Source of the DNA: Rhodomicrobium sp. R_RK_3
GTDB lineage: Bacteria; Pseudomonadota; Alphaproteobacteria; Rhizobiales; Rhodomicrobiaceae
Length of the DNA: 54,496 bases
Direction: 5' to 3'
Assembly: GCF_002198715.1 (NCBI RefSeq)
Contig: NZ_MWLK01000016.1
Coordinates: 150,001-204,496, forward strand
Shown: one piece after another, positions 33,445 through 40,770 of the stretch
Position numbering within the stretch: position 1 is the stretch's first letter
How the letters are laid out: each line of letters starts with the position of its first letter
Made by a program: the position numbers and the translations under genes
The notes under the pieces: generated by a model
Told to the model about the DNA's origin: nothing
The model's database searches: none
The model's input: only the letters and a program-made list of their open reading frames with translations

Positions 33445-36400
33445 CTAGATCTCGATCTTGGCAAGCCGCGCGATCTCGGCGCGGGCGCCCTGGTGTTCGG
33501 CGACGGCCATGGCCTGGGCCAATTCCTCGCGCGCGTCGGCCAGCCGGCCCAGGGCGATCAGGATCTCCACGCGCTGCCGCCGCAAGACCGCCTCGGATTG
33601 CCGCTCGCCGGTGACCGCCGACATCGCTATCGCCGCGTCCACCTCGGCGAGCGCCTGCTCCGGATTGCCCTGCTTGAGATGCACCTTGGCCATGCAGCCG
33701 AGCTGGTAGGGCCGGAACATGCGGCTGCGCGACTCGTCCGCCGCTGCCATCGCCGCCTTCATGATCTCGACGCCGAGCTCCACCTGCCCGTGCTTGACCA
33801 GCAGGAAACCCTCGTTGAAGCGGAACCACTCTTCGTAGAATTTCAGCCCATGCTCCTGGCAGAAGGCGATGCCCTCGGCGAACAGCGTGGTGGCCTCATT
33901 GACCGATTGGCGGTGGGTCGAGACGAACAGCCGCATCAGCAGCACGATGGCGCGGGTCACGGAATTCGAGGCCTGGCGGGCGCGGTTGGTGGCCTCGGCG
34001 ACGGCGGCGATGGCCTCGTCATAGAGGCCGAGCGCCCAGAGCACGTTCGACATGTTGGCCAGCGCCAGCACCAGCTCGTCGACGCCGAAGGTGATGTCGT
34101 CGCCCGCCTTGCGCGCATCCTCGAACGCGTCGATGACGGTTTGCAGATGCACGCGGGCCGGCTTGTACTCGCCCATCAGATTGAGCGTCTGCCCCATCAT
34201 GCAATGCGCCAGCAGCAAGCCGTTGCCGGAGGCGCGCGCGACGTCCAGGAATTCCTCCGCCAGCACCAGCGCCGCCGGCAATTGCGAGCGGCCGAGCAGC
34301 ACGTTCCACAGGCCGCATAAAATGGCGAAGCGTTCCGGAAGCGGCGTCGCCTCGTCGATCAGCTCGTGGGCGCGCTCGAAAACGCTCTGCCCCTCCTCGG
34401 CGGCATAGCCATGCACGGCCATCACCGCCGGGCCGACGGTGGTGAGAAGCTGGCGCTCCCAGCGGTTGCGGTCCTCCTTGGTCAGGGACGGCGCGTTGCG
34501 CAGCAGCTCGAGGCCCTTGGCGAGATGCGCGGTCGCCTCGCCATTGGCCGAGCGCTCGACGGTCAGCTTGGCCGCCGTCAGCCAATAGCCGAGGGCTTCG
34601 CTCGGCATATTGGCGGCGGTGTAATGATGCGCGAGCAGCGCCGGGCGGCCTTCGGCCTCGTTCGGCAATTGCTGCAAAATGGCCTCGGCGGCGAGCGCAT
34701 GGAGCTGCTGGCGGCGGCTTTTCAACAGGCTCTGATAGGCCGCCTCCTGCACCAGCGCATGGTTGAAGGCGAATTCCCGGTCGGCGGGGGGCGGCCGCTT
34801 GGCGATCAGGCCCGCCTCGGTCAGCTTAGCGAGCGCGGCCTGCAATTCCTGCGGCGGCTGCTTGGCGACGGCCTCCAGCAGCGGCTGCGAGAATTCCCGG
34901 CCGATGATGGCGGCGATCTGCGCCGTCTGCTTGGCCGAGCCGAGCCGGTCGAGGCGGGCGGTGAGCGCGTCCTGCAAGGTGGCGGGAATGATCTCGGGCG
35001 CAAGGCGCGCGTCCTCGCCCTGCCGCGCGCAGTCCTCGAGCATCGACTTGGTCAGCTCCTCGACGAAGAGCGGCACGCCGTCGGTGCGGGCGGCGATCCG
35101 GTCCGGCAGGTCCGCCGGCACCTCCGCCTCCGGGCTGAGCGATGCCACCATGGCGCGGACATCCTGCGCGGTCAGACCGGCGAGCGGCAGCGTATGCACA
35201 TGGTCGAGGCAGTCCCAGGCGGGCGCAAAGCCGGGGCGGGAGGTGATCATCAGCAGAATCGGCAATTCGCTGACGCGCTCGGACAAGAGGTCGAGCAGCT
35301 CGAGCGAACTCGGATCGGCCCAATGCGCGTCCTCGAAGATCATCAAGAGCGGCTTCTTGCGCGACAGGTGCTCGATCTGGCTGAGCAGGGCGGCAAAGGT
35401 CTTGCGCCGCTGCTGCGACGAGGTCAGGCCGAGCGGCGGATGATTGTCGTCGAGCGGCAAGGCCAAGAGATCGGCAAAGAGCTGCACCCGCCCGCTGACG
35501 CGCGAGGAGGCGTCGGCCAGCAGGGCCTCGAGCTTGTCGAGCCGCTGCCTCGGCTGGTCGTCGCTGCGGAAGCCGGCGGCGTGCTCCAATTGCTGGATGA
35601 AGGGGTAAAGCGCGATCTCGGCGTGAAAGGGCGAGCATTGATAATGCAGCGCGTGATGCCGGGCGTCATCGCCATTCTGCCGGCCAACCATGCGGGCGAG
35701 CCGCGATTTGCCGATGCCGGCGTCGCCGGTGATGACGTGAATCTGGCCGTGGCCCGCCTGCGCCTCCTCCCAGGCATCAAGCAGGCGCTTCAGCTCGGCC
35801 GTCCGGCCGATGAAAGGCGTCATCGCCGCGGTGCGGGCGCCGAAGCGGCTGGCGGCGCGCCGCTCGCCCAGCACCAGCCAGGCCTCGATGCGCTCGTCAG
35901 GCCCCGCCGCGACCGGCGGCAATTCCCGATAGTCGAACAGCGTGCCGACCAGCGCGCGCGTCTGCGCCGACACCACGACCCCCTGCGCATCCGCCGCCGC
36001 CTGCAGAAGCGCGGCGTGGCGCGGCGCCTCGCCGATCAGCGCCGGGACATAGTCGTCCGGCGCGCCGTCGAACTCACCCGCCACCACCGGGCTGGTGGCG
36101 ATGCCGATCTGCAGCCGAGCCGACTCGTTCAAGCGGCCGCCAAGGCGCGGAAATTGCGCGATCAGCGCCAGCCCGGCGCGGATGGCGCGCTCGATGCCGT
36201 GTTCGTCGGCCTCGCGGTAGCCGAAATAGATCATGGTGCAATCGCCCGACAGCGGCCCCATCACGCCGCCGAAGGGCGCCACGATCTCGGCGCAATGCCG
36301 CCGGTGCGCGGCGATGGCGGTGTGCAGCTCCTCGGGATCCATCCGCCCCGCCAGCGCGCCCACGCCCTGCAAGCCGCAGGCAAGCACCGTTATTTGCCGG

Positions 36401-37302
36401 CGCTCAAGGCTCGGCGCGGGGCGCTGCGACCGCCGCGCCGGCGGCGGCGTCTCCGGCAATTCGGGCATTCCGCCCCTGGCATCGACGTCCAGCACCGGAT
36501 GGGTGCGCAATTCGCGGATGCGCCGGTAGAGCGCCGTCGTCGACGCCTCGGGCTTGACGTTCAGCTCGCGCGACAGCGTATCGGCGCAAAGCCGGTATTG
36601 CTGCATGGCGGCGGCGTAGCGACGCTGCTTGCCGTAAAGCTCCATCAGCGCGCGATGGGCATCCTCGCGCAAGGGATCGAGCGCCAGGATGCGCGTGGCG
36701 ATCGAGATGCCGCCCTCGATATTGCCGGCGGTGGTGTGATGGGCGAGCAGACGGCCGAGCACGTCGAGCGCCTTCTCGCGGAATTGCTGCCGCACGAGCC
36801 GCAGCCAGCTTTCGAAGGCCGGGGCGCGCAGATCGAGCCCGTCCAGGAACACGTCGCGATAGAGGCCGGCGGCCTTGGCGGTGTCGGCGATATCAGGACT
36901 GTAGGCCAGGAGGTCGAACTGGATGACATCGACGGAGACCCCGGCAAGGTCGAGCGCGATGGTGTCGCCTTGCGTTGCGATCCAGCGTCCGCCGATCGCG
37001 GGCAGGCTCTTGCGCAGCAGGCTGAGCGTCTGGCGCAGGCTCTCCCGCGCCTGCTGCTCGGCGCTATCCTCCCATAACAGCGCCGCCAGCTTCGCGCGCG
37101 GCTGCGGCTGGCGGTTGTTCAAGGCCAGATAGGCCAGCAGCGCGGCGGCTTTCTTCGTCGGCAGGCGGATGACACCGCCATTTTCCGCTTCCAATTGCGG
37201 GACGCCGAACAGCCGCAGGACCAATCCCTCCACCTCAATCACCCCGATATTTTTTTCCGCAATCTCGATTTTCACGAACTTATCACGCTGGCTTTGCGGC
37301 AT
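33445..37302 (-). CDS. SARP-pseudocyclase-STAND ATPase-TPR regulator
   Basis: This 1285-residue protein has four regions. Residues 25-105 form an OmpR/SARP-type DNA-binding domain (LRLFGVPQLEAENGG, LLAYLALNNRQPQPRAKLAA), and residues 125-265 a BTAD domain. Residues 300-480 are a class III nucleotidyl cyclase fold that has lost its catalytic residues: the first metal Asp reads Gly310, the base-specifying Lys reads Pro350, and the VIGDTVN block reads LIGEAPR; only Asp354 remains. Residues 495-800 hold a STAND NTPase with intact Walker A (GDAGIGKS, 526-533) and Walker B (LLMIFEDAHWAD). Residues 840-1285 are helical, TPR-like. It is a putative ATP-switched transcription regulator of unknown target. 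AfsR-type proteins are typical of actinomycetes. The gene is monocistronic. Confidence 0.88.
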   Translation of the reverse strand: MPQSQRDKFVKIEIAEKNIGVIEVEGLVLRLFGVPQLEAENGGVIRLPTKKAAALLAYLALNNRQPQPRAKLAALLWEDSAEQQARESLRQTLSLLRKSLPAIGGRWIATQGDTIALDLAGVSVDVIQFDLLAYSPDIADTAKAAGLYRDVFLDGLDLRAPAFESWLRLVRQQFREKALDVLGRLLAHHTTAGNIEGGISIATRILALDPLREDAHRALMELYGKQRRYAAAMQQYRLCADTLSRELNVKPEASTTALYRRIRELRTHPVLDVDARGGMPELPETPPPARRSQRPAPSLERRQITVLACGLQGVGALAGRMDPEELHTAIAAHRRHCAEIVAPFGGVMGPLSGDCTMIYFGYREADEHGIERAIRAGLALIAQFPRLGGRLNESARLQIGIATSPVVAGEFDGAPDDYVPALIGEAPRHAALLQAAADAQGVVVSAQTRALVGTLFDYRELPPVAAGPDERIEAWLVLGERRAASRFGARTAAMTPFIGRTAELKRLLDAWEEAQAGHGQIHVITGDAGIGKSRLARMVGRQNGDDARHHALHYQCSPFHAEIALYPFIQQLEHAAGFRSDDQPRQRLDKLEALLADASSRVSGRVQLFADLLALPLDDNHPPLGLTSSQQRRKTFAALLSQIEHLSRKKPLLMIFEDAHWADPSSLELLDLLSERVSELPILLMITSRPGFAPAWDCLDHVHTLPLAGLTAQDVRAMVASLSPEAEVPADLPDRIAARTDGVPLFVEELTKSMLEDCARQGEDARLAPEIIPATLQDALTARLDRLGSAKQTAQIAAIIGREFSQPLLEAVAKQPPQELQAALAKLTEAGLIAKRPPPADREFAFNHALVQEAAYQSLLKSRRQQLHALAAEAILQQLPNEAEGRPALLAHHYTAANMPSEALGYWLTAAKLTVERSANGEATAHLAKGLELLRNAPSLTKEDRNRWERQLLTTVGPAVMAVHGYAAEEGQSVFERAHELIDEATPLPERFAILCGLWNVLLGRSQLPAALVLAEEFLDVARASGNGLLLAHCMMGQTLNLMGEYKPARVHLQTVIDAFEDARKAGDDITFGVDELVLALANMSNVLWALGLYDEAIAAVAEATNRARQASNSVTRAIVLLMRLFVSTHRQSVNEATTLFAEGIAFCQEHGLKFYEEWFRFNEGFLLVKHGQVELGVEIMKAAMAAADESRSRMFRPYQLGCMAKVHLKQGNPEQALAEVDAAIAMSAVTGERQSEAVLRRQRVEILIALGRLADAREELAQAMAVAEHQGARAEIARLAKIEI

Positions 37303-37317
37303 CGGTGACGGTCACCG
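37303..37317 (-). promoter_or_regulatory. Perfect palindrome next to the large regulator's start codon
   Basis: CGGTGAC (37303-37309), one G, then GTCACCG (37311-37317) make a perfect 7-bp inverted repeat directly abutting the start codon of the SARP-type regulator, where a ribosome site would normally be. It could be an autoregulatory operator, or a small RNA hairpin that hides the start. No Shine-Dalgarno sequence is visible. Confidence 0.55.
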
Positions 37318-37795
37318 CGTAGGACTAAAGTGCAAAGCCGGTGATAATTGCAAAATCAGTATTCAGAGACTTTCTTGCCGCGAGCCCGTTTTCATTACCT
37401 ATCAATATTGCATGCTTTTTTCCCGTAGGCGCCCTGTGGCCAGGCTAGCCCACCAATAATAAGACCGCCTTCGGCTGCCAGCGCAAAGCGGGTAGACGGA
37501 GGCGGCTCAATAATGACAGGCACGAACTCTCCGTGCCCGGCCGCGCCTCTCGGCGTGGCAGGATGCAAGACTCTCCAATAGGCCCGCAGTGTAGTCGAGC
37601 CGAGGAAGAATGAATCGTGAAATCTATACACGAATTATTCTTGGCAGGTTTTAGGCGCTGCAGGTTGACGACGGCCTTGGCATGTCATGCGCGCTGCCGC
37701 CAAGGCGTCCAAAGTGTCGTTTGACCTCGACAGCGTACGGCGGCGCGTGGCAGTTTGGCGCCAGGATCAATCAAGCCTCGATGCGAGATAAAGCG
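37318..37795. other. 478-base AT-richer region without a supported gene
   Basis: This stretch is clearly lower in G+C than its surroundings, especially 37340-37460 and 37600-37650. A 78-residue minus-strand frame (37395-37631) reads through it but has no family resemblance or ribosome site. It contains a perfect 5-bp palindrome GCATG-T-CATGC just after 37678. It must include promoters for the divergent regulator and aldolase genes. Confidence 0.5.
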
Positions 37796-38413
37796 ATGAC
37801 CAGCCTGGATCATCTGGCCGGCAAAGCCATCCCGGTCGTCCGGTTCGATGCCGCGTCCGATGCGCGCATCGCCGTGGACTGGCTGCGCGAAGGCGGCCTC
37901 ACCATTTTCGAAATCACCGCAACGGTGCCAAATTTTACGGCGCTGATTGCCGAACTCGCCGCGCGCCCGGATCTGCTGATCGGGGCGGGGACCTTGCTCG
38001 ACGCCGAGACCGCCGCCGCCGCCATCGAAGCGGGGGCGAAATTCCTGGTCTCGCCCTGCTTCGTCGCCGAAGTCGCGGAGGCGGGCGCCCGGGCGGCGCT
38101 GCCGGTTTTCCCCGGCGCGGCGACGCCGACCGAAGTGCTGAACGCCCACCGTGCCGGAGCGGCGGCCGTAAAAGTGTTCCCGGCCAAGCAGCTCGGCGGT
38201 CCGGGCTATATCAGCGCGCTGCGCAGCGTGTTTCCGCACATCCCGCTGATGCCGACCGGCGGCATCACCCTGGACGATGCCGGGGATTATCTCCGCGCCG
38301 GTGCGGTCGCGCTCGGCATGGGCGGCCAATTGGTGACGGTGGCCGACATCCGCGCCGGCCGCCGGGACGAGGTGGTGGCCCGCGCAGCGCGGCTGGCGGG
38401 GCTGAAGGCGTAG
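37796..38413 (+). CDS. KDPG/KHG-type aldolase
   Basis: The 205-residue TIM barrel has the catalytic glutamate in TIFEITATVP near residue 41, the Schiff-base lysine in AAVKVFPAKQLGG near residue 125, and the phosphate-binding MPTGGITLDD near residue 154. It would cleave 2-keto-3-deoxy-6-phosphogluconate (or 4-hydroxy-2-oxoglutarate) to pyruvate and an aldehyde. Other Entner-Doudoroff genes are absent nearby, so a specialised sugar-acid substrate, such as KDPGal, is possible. I chose the ATG at 37796; an in-frame ATG at 37781 is nearly as good. Confidence 0.88.
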   Translation: MTSLDHLAGKAIPVVRFDAASDARIAVDWLREGGLTIFEITATVPNFTALIAELAARPDLLIGAGTLLDAETAAAAIEAGAKFLVSPCFVAEVAEAGARAALPVFPGAATPTEVLNAHRAGAAAVKVFPAKQLGGPGYISALRSVFPHIPLMPTGGITLDDAGDYLRAGAVALGMGGQLVTVADIRAGRRDEVVARAARLAGLKA

Positions 38414-38497
38414 ATTCAATTTGGTGGAGGCGTGGGCGCTGCCTCCGGGCACGACCCGAGGCGTACTCTTAAAGAGGTCAGCCAGACCCAATTTCTC

Positions 38498-38600
38498 GAA
38501 TCCCGCGAAGGCGGGGATCGAGTATGCCGCAGCGTAAGCGTTTGGCAGAACGCCAATTTCGAGCTTGCGAATATGGATCCCCGCCTTTCGTGGGGATCCA
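38498..38600. repeat. Palindromic element, family A, copy 2 (diverged)
   Basis: GAATCCCGCGAAGGCGGGGA opens the element; the internal part reads ATGCCGCAGCGTAAGCG, as in the other copies. The closing arm has GGATCCCCGCC and then TTTCGTGGGGATCC. It fills the space between the convergent aldolase and Tim44-like genes. Confidence 0.75.
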
Positions 38601-38612
38601 TCGCAACACGCC

Positions 38613-39554
38613 TTACGCCGCCTGCTGGATCGCCGAGAGCTGCCAGCCATCCTGGCGGGCGCGGTCGTCGCGGCGGAAGGTCCACAGCTCGGTGGCCTCG
38701 GTCGGATGGCTGCGGTCGCCGGAGACGACGTGGTTATCCTTGCGGTCCACCATCGCGTCGACCAGCGAGAAGCGCATCGCCACGGTGGCGTAATCGGAGC
38801 CGTTCTCGCGCCAGGCTTCGGACAGGTCGCCCTGCAGCAGCTTGACGTCGGAGATCTCGTTGCGCACGCCCTGCTGCGCGTTGTCGTGGAGCTCCTTGCT
38901 GAAATAGGAGAACATTTCCGGCGTGGTCTTGGAGCCGAGTTCCTCGGTGTCCTCGCGGCCATAGGCCAGTTGGATCTCGCCGAGCAGCCGCTCGAAGGAG
39001 TTGAAATCCTCCTCGCCGAGGGCAAGCGTCGCCGTGGACGGGGCAGCGCCGCCGCCCGCACCGAAGGAAGCCGGCGTCGTGCCGCCCTGTGGACGCCCGC
39101 CGGCGCCGTAGGTCGCGCGGGCGAGCGCGGGCTGGCTGCGGCTGCGGATGAAGGCGACCACCAGGTAGATGGCGCCCGCGATCAGCGCGAATTGCAGGAC
39201 GAAGCCCAGAACGCTGGCGAGCGCGCCGAAGCCGAAAATGCCCGCGAGACCGGCGGCGAACAGGCCGCCGAGCAGCAGGCCGCGAAACCCGCCGAAGCGC
39301 GAGGGCTGAGCCACGCCGGTCTGCGCGCCCGGCTGCGCCGACTGTGCCCCTGGCGACGGCTTTTGCGTCATCGACCGCTCGATCGGCGCCGCTTTCGGGG
39401 CGGTGGTGGTGGCGGGCGGCGCGGTATAGGTCCGGCCGGCGCGGCTGCCAAAGCTCCCGCCGCGCCCAAGGCGCGCTTCGGCCGTGTCGGCCGTAACCAT
39501 GGCGAGCCCCGTCGCCAGGCCAAGCGCTGCGACGGTCAAACGTGGGAATGACAT
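38613..39554 (-). CDS. Tim44-like domain membrane protein
   Basis: The 313-residue protein has an N-terminal signal or anchor (LTVAALGLATGLAMVTA), then a Pro/Thr/Ala/Gln-rich linker. A glycine-rich double membrane hairpin occupies about residues 88-140, and a C-terminal Tim44-like domain about residues 180-313 (FERLLGEIQLAYGREDTEEL, ISDVKLLQGDLSEAW, ELWTFRRD). Bacterial relatives are inner membrane proteins of unclear function; the mitochondrial homologue tethers Hsp70 to the import channel. It is monocistronic and divergent from the biuret hydrolase. Confidence 0.85.
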   Translation of the reverse strand: MSFPRLTVAALGLATGLAMVTADTAEARLGRGGSFGSRAGRTYTAPPATTTAPKAAPIERSMTQKPSPGAQSAQPGAQTGVAQPSRFGGFRGLLLGGLFAAGLAGIFGFGALASVLGFVLQFALIAGAIYLVVAFIRSRSQPALARATYGAGGRPQGGTTPASFGAGGGAAPSTATLALGEEDFNSFERLLGEIQLAYGREDTEELGSKTTPEMFSYFSKELHDNAQQGVRNEISDVKLLQGDLSEAWRENGSDYATVAMRFSLVDAMVDRKDNHVVSGDRSHPTEATELWTFRRDDRARQDGWQLSAIQQAA

Positions 39555-39835
39555 GCGAACCCCTTTTGTCGGGCGCGAGCCGGCCGAAGGGCCGCCGCGC
39601 TAAGCGTGATATAGGGAGGGCTGACGCATATGTCACCTCGCTTGCTCTGCGTCTAAGCTTTCCTGACCTCATTCCTTGCGTGCACTCGGCCGTCGCCCCG
39701 CCCAACGGCAATGGATGCGACATTTCTGCTCGTAATTTAGGCAACGCGGGCCGCCGCCGCGCGCGGCCATTTCGCCGGTGATTGATCTGTCAGCATTATT
39801 TCCGCCGCGCCGGTGAGCGACGCCGCGGCACCGCT

Positions 39836-39850
39836 TGGCATGGCGTTTGC
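39836..39850 (+). promoter_or_regulatory. Sigma-54 (RpoN) promoter for the biuret hydrolase
   Basis: TGGCAT-GGCGT-TTGC has the invariant GG (39837-39838) and GC (39849-39850) separated by exactly 10 bases, close to the consensus TGGCAC-N5-TTGC. It lies 33 bases before the biuH start, leaving a short leader with its ribosome site. No clear NtrC palindrome is visible upstream in the 39555-39835 gap, which otherwise holds nothing I can name. Confidence 0.75.
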
Positions 39851-39883
39851 TTCGACCCGATGGGGGAATATGGGAGCGCTGCC

Positions 39884-40573
39884 ATGCCTGTCCTGACCAT
39901 TCATGCGCAACCGGCACCGATCAGCCTCGATCCGGCCAGGCTGGCGCTGGTCATCATCGACATGCAGCGCGATTTCCTCGAAGCGGGCGGTTTCGGCGAA
40001 GCGCTCGGCAATGACGTCTCCCAGCTCCGGCGCATCGTTCCGGCCTGCGCGGCGCTGCTCAGCCATCTGCGCGCCGCCGGCATCCCGATCATCCACACCC
40101 GCGAGGGCCACCGCCCCGACCTGTCCGACGCGCCGCGCGCCAAGGTGGAACGCGGCGCGCCGTCCCTGCGCATCGGCGATGACGGCCCGATGGGGCGCAT
40201 CCTCATTCGCGGCGAGGCCGGGCACGACATCGTCGCCGAGCTGGCGCCGCTCTCCGGCGAGCCGTTGGTCGATAAGCCCGGCAAGGGCGCCTTCTACCAG
40301 ACCGACCTCGATCTGATGCTGCGCAATGGCGGCATCGACACGCTGCTTGTCTGCGGCGTCACGACGGAGGTCTGCGTCCATACCACTATCCGCGAGGCCA
40401 ACGATCGCGGCTATCGCTGCATCGCGGTCGCCGATTGCTGCGCGTCGTATTTCCCTGAGTTCCATGAAGTCGGCCTGAAGATGATTTCCGCTCAGGGCGG
40501 CATCTTCGGCTGGGTCGCAGAGTCGGGAGCAATTTTCAGCGCCTTGGACGAGGCGGGCGCTTTGAGCCGGTAA
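39884..40573 (+). CDS. biuH: Biuret hydrolase (isochorismatase-fold amidohydrolase)
   Basis: This 229-residue cysteine hydrolase has the catalytic triad Asp26 ([11 protein letters not shown]), Lys131 ([15 protein letters not shown]) and Cys164 ([12 protein letters not shown]), plus a late QGGIFGW block. This combination matches the Rhizobium biuret hydrolase group; ureidoacrylate hydrolase RutB is the closest alternative. It would hydrolyse biuret to allophanate and ammonia. The ATG at 39884 has GGGAG 7 bases upstream; in-frame codons further 5' do not. A sigma-54 promoter precedes it. Downstream gene content (atzG, atzE, atzH, atzF) strongly supports biuret as the substrate. Confidence 0.87.
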   Translation: MPVLTIHAQPAPISLDPARLALVIIDMQRDFLEAGGFGEALGNDVSQLRRIVPACAALLSHLRAAGIPIIHTREGHRPDLSDAPRAKVERGAPSLRIGDDGPMGRILIRGEAGHDIVAELAPLSGEPLVDKPGKGAFYQTDLDLMLRNGGIDTLLVCGVTTEVCVHTTIREANDRGYRCIAVADCCASYFPEFHEVGLKMISAQGGIFGWVAESGAIFSALDEAGALSR

Positions 40574-40597
40574 CGCGCGGGCAGCGCTTCTCTTTTC

Positions 40598-40704
40598 GTC
40601 GTCCCGGACGACGCGCAGCGCCGAGCCGGGACCCAATGGCCCCTCCGCGAGCACTGCGGCAAGAGGAGAGGCGAGTAGGCCCCGGCTCTGACGGCCGGGG
40701 CGAC
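40598..40704. repeat. Interspersed palindromic element, family B, copy 2
   Basis: The outer arms CGTCGTCCCGG and CCGGGGCGACG and the inner arms GAGCCGGGACC and GGCCCCGGCTC match the copy at 8144-8248. It lies between biuH and the permease gene, and so may shape their joint transcript. Confidence 0.78.
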
Positions 40705-40770
40705 GAGATGGAAACGCTTAGGACATAAACCGGGCGCCGTATCGGCGCCGCAAAGCGAGTGGGGTGGAGC

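Noticed and set aside
34366-37077. A 903-residue open frame opposite the SARP-type regulator
   Set aside because: It is a shadow frame of a long GC-rich gene, with low-complexity residues and no domain. The opposite strand shows complete ATPase motifs.
37395-37631. A 78-residue minus-strand frame in the AT-richer gap
   Set aside because: No ribosome site, no recognisable motif and composition unlike neighbouring genes. It may be a decayed fragment, but I cannot support that.
37679-37692. A possible third sigma-54 promoter (GG-N10-GC) before the aldolase
   Set aside because: The spacing fits, but the -12 element reads ATGCGC instead of TTGC, and the gene has no nitrogen link.
39555-39835. 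An NtrC enhancer before the biuret hydrolase
   Set aside because: Only a loose half-site near GCGTGCACT is visible; the matching half is missing, so I do not list it.
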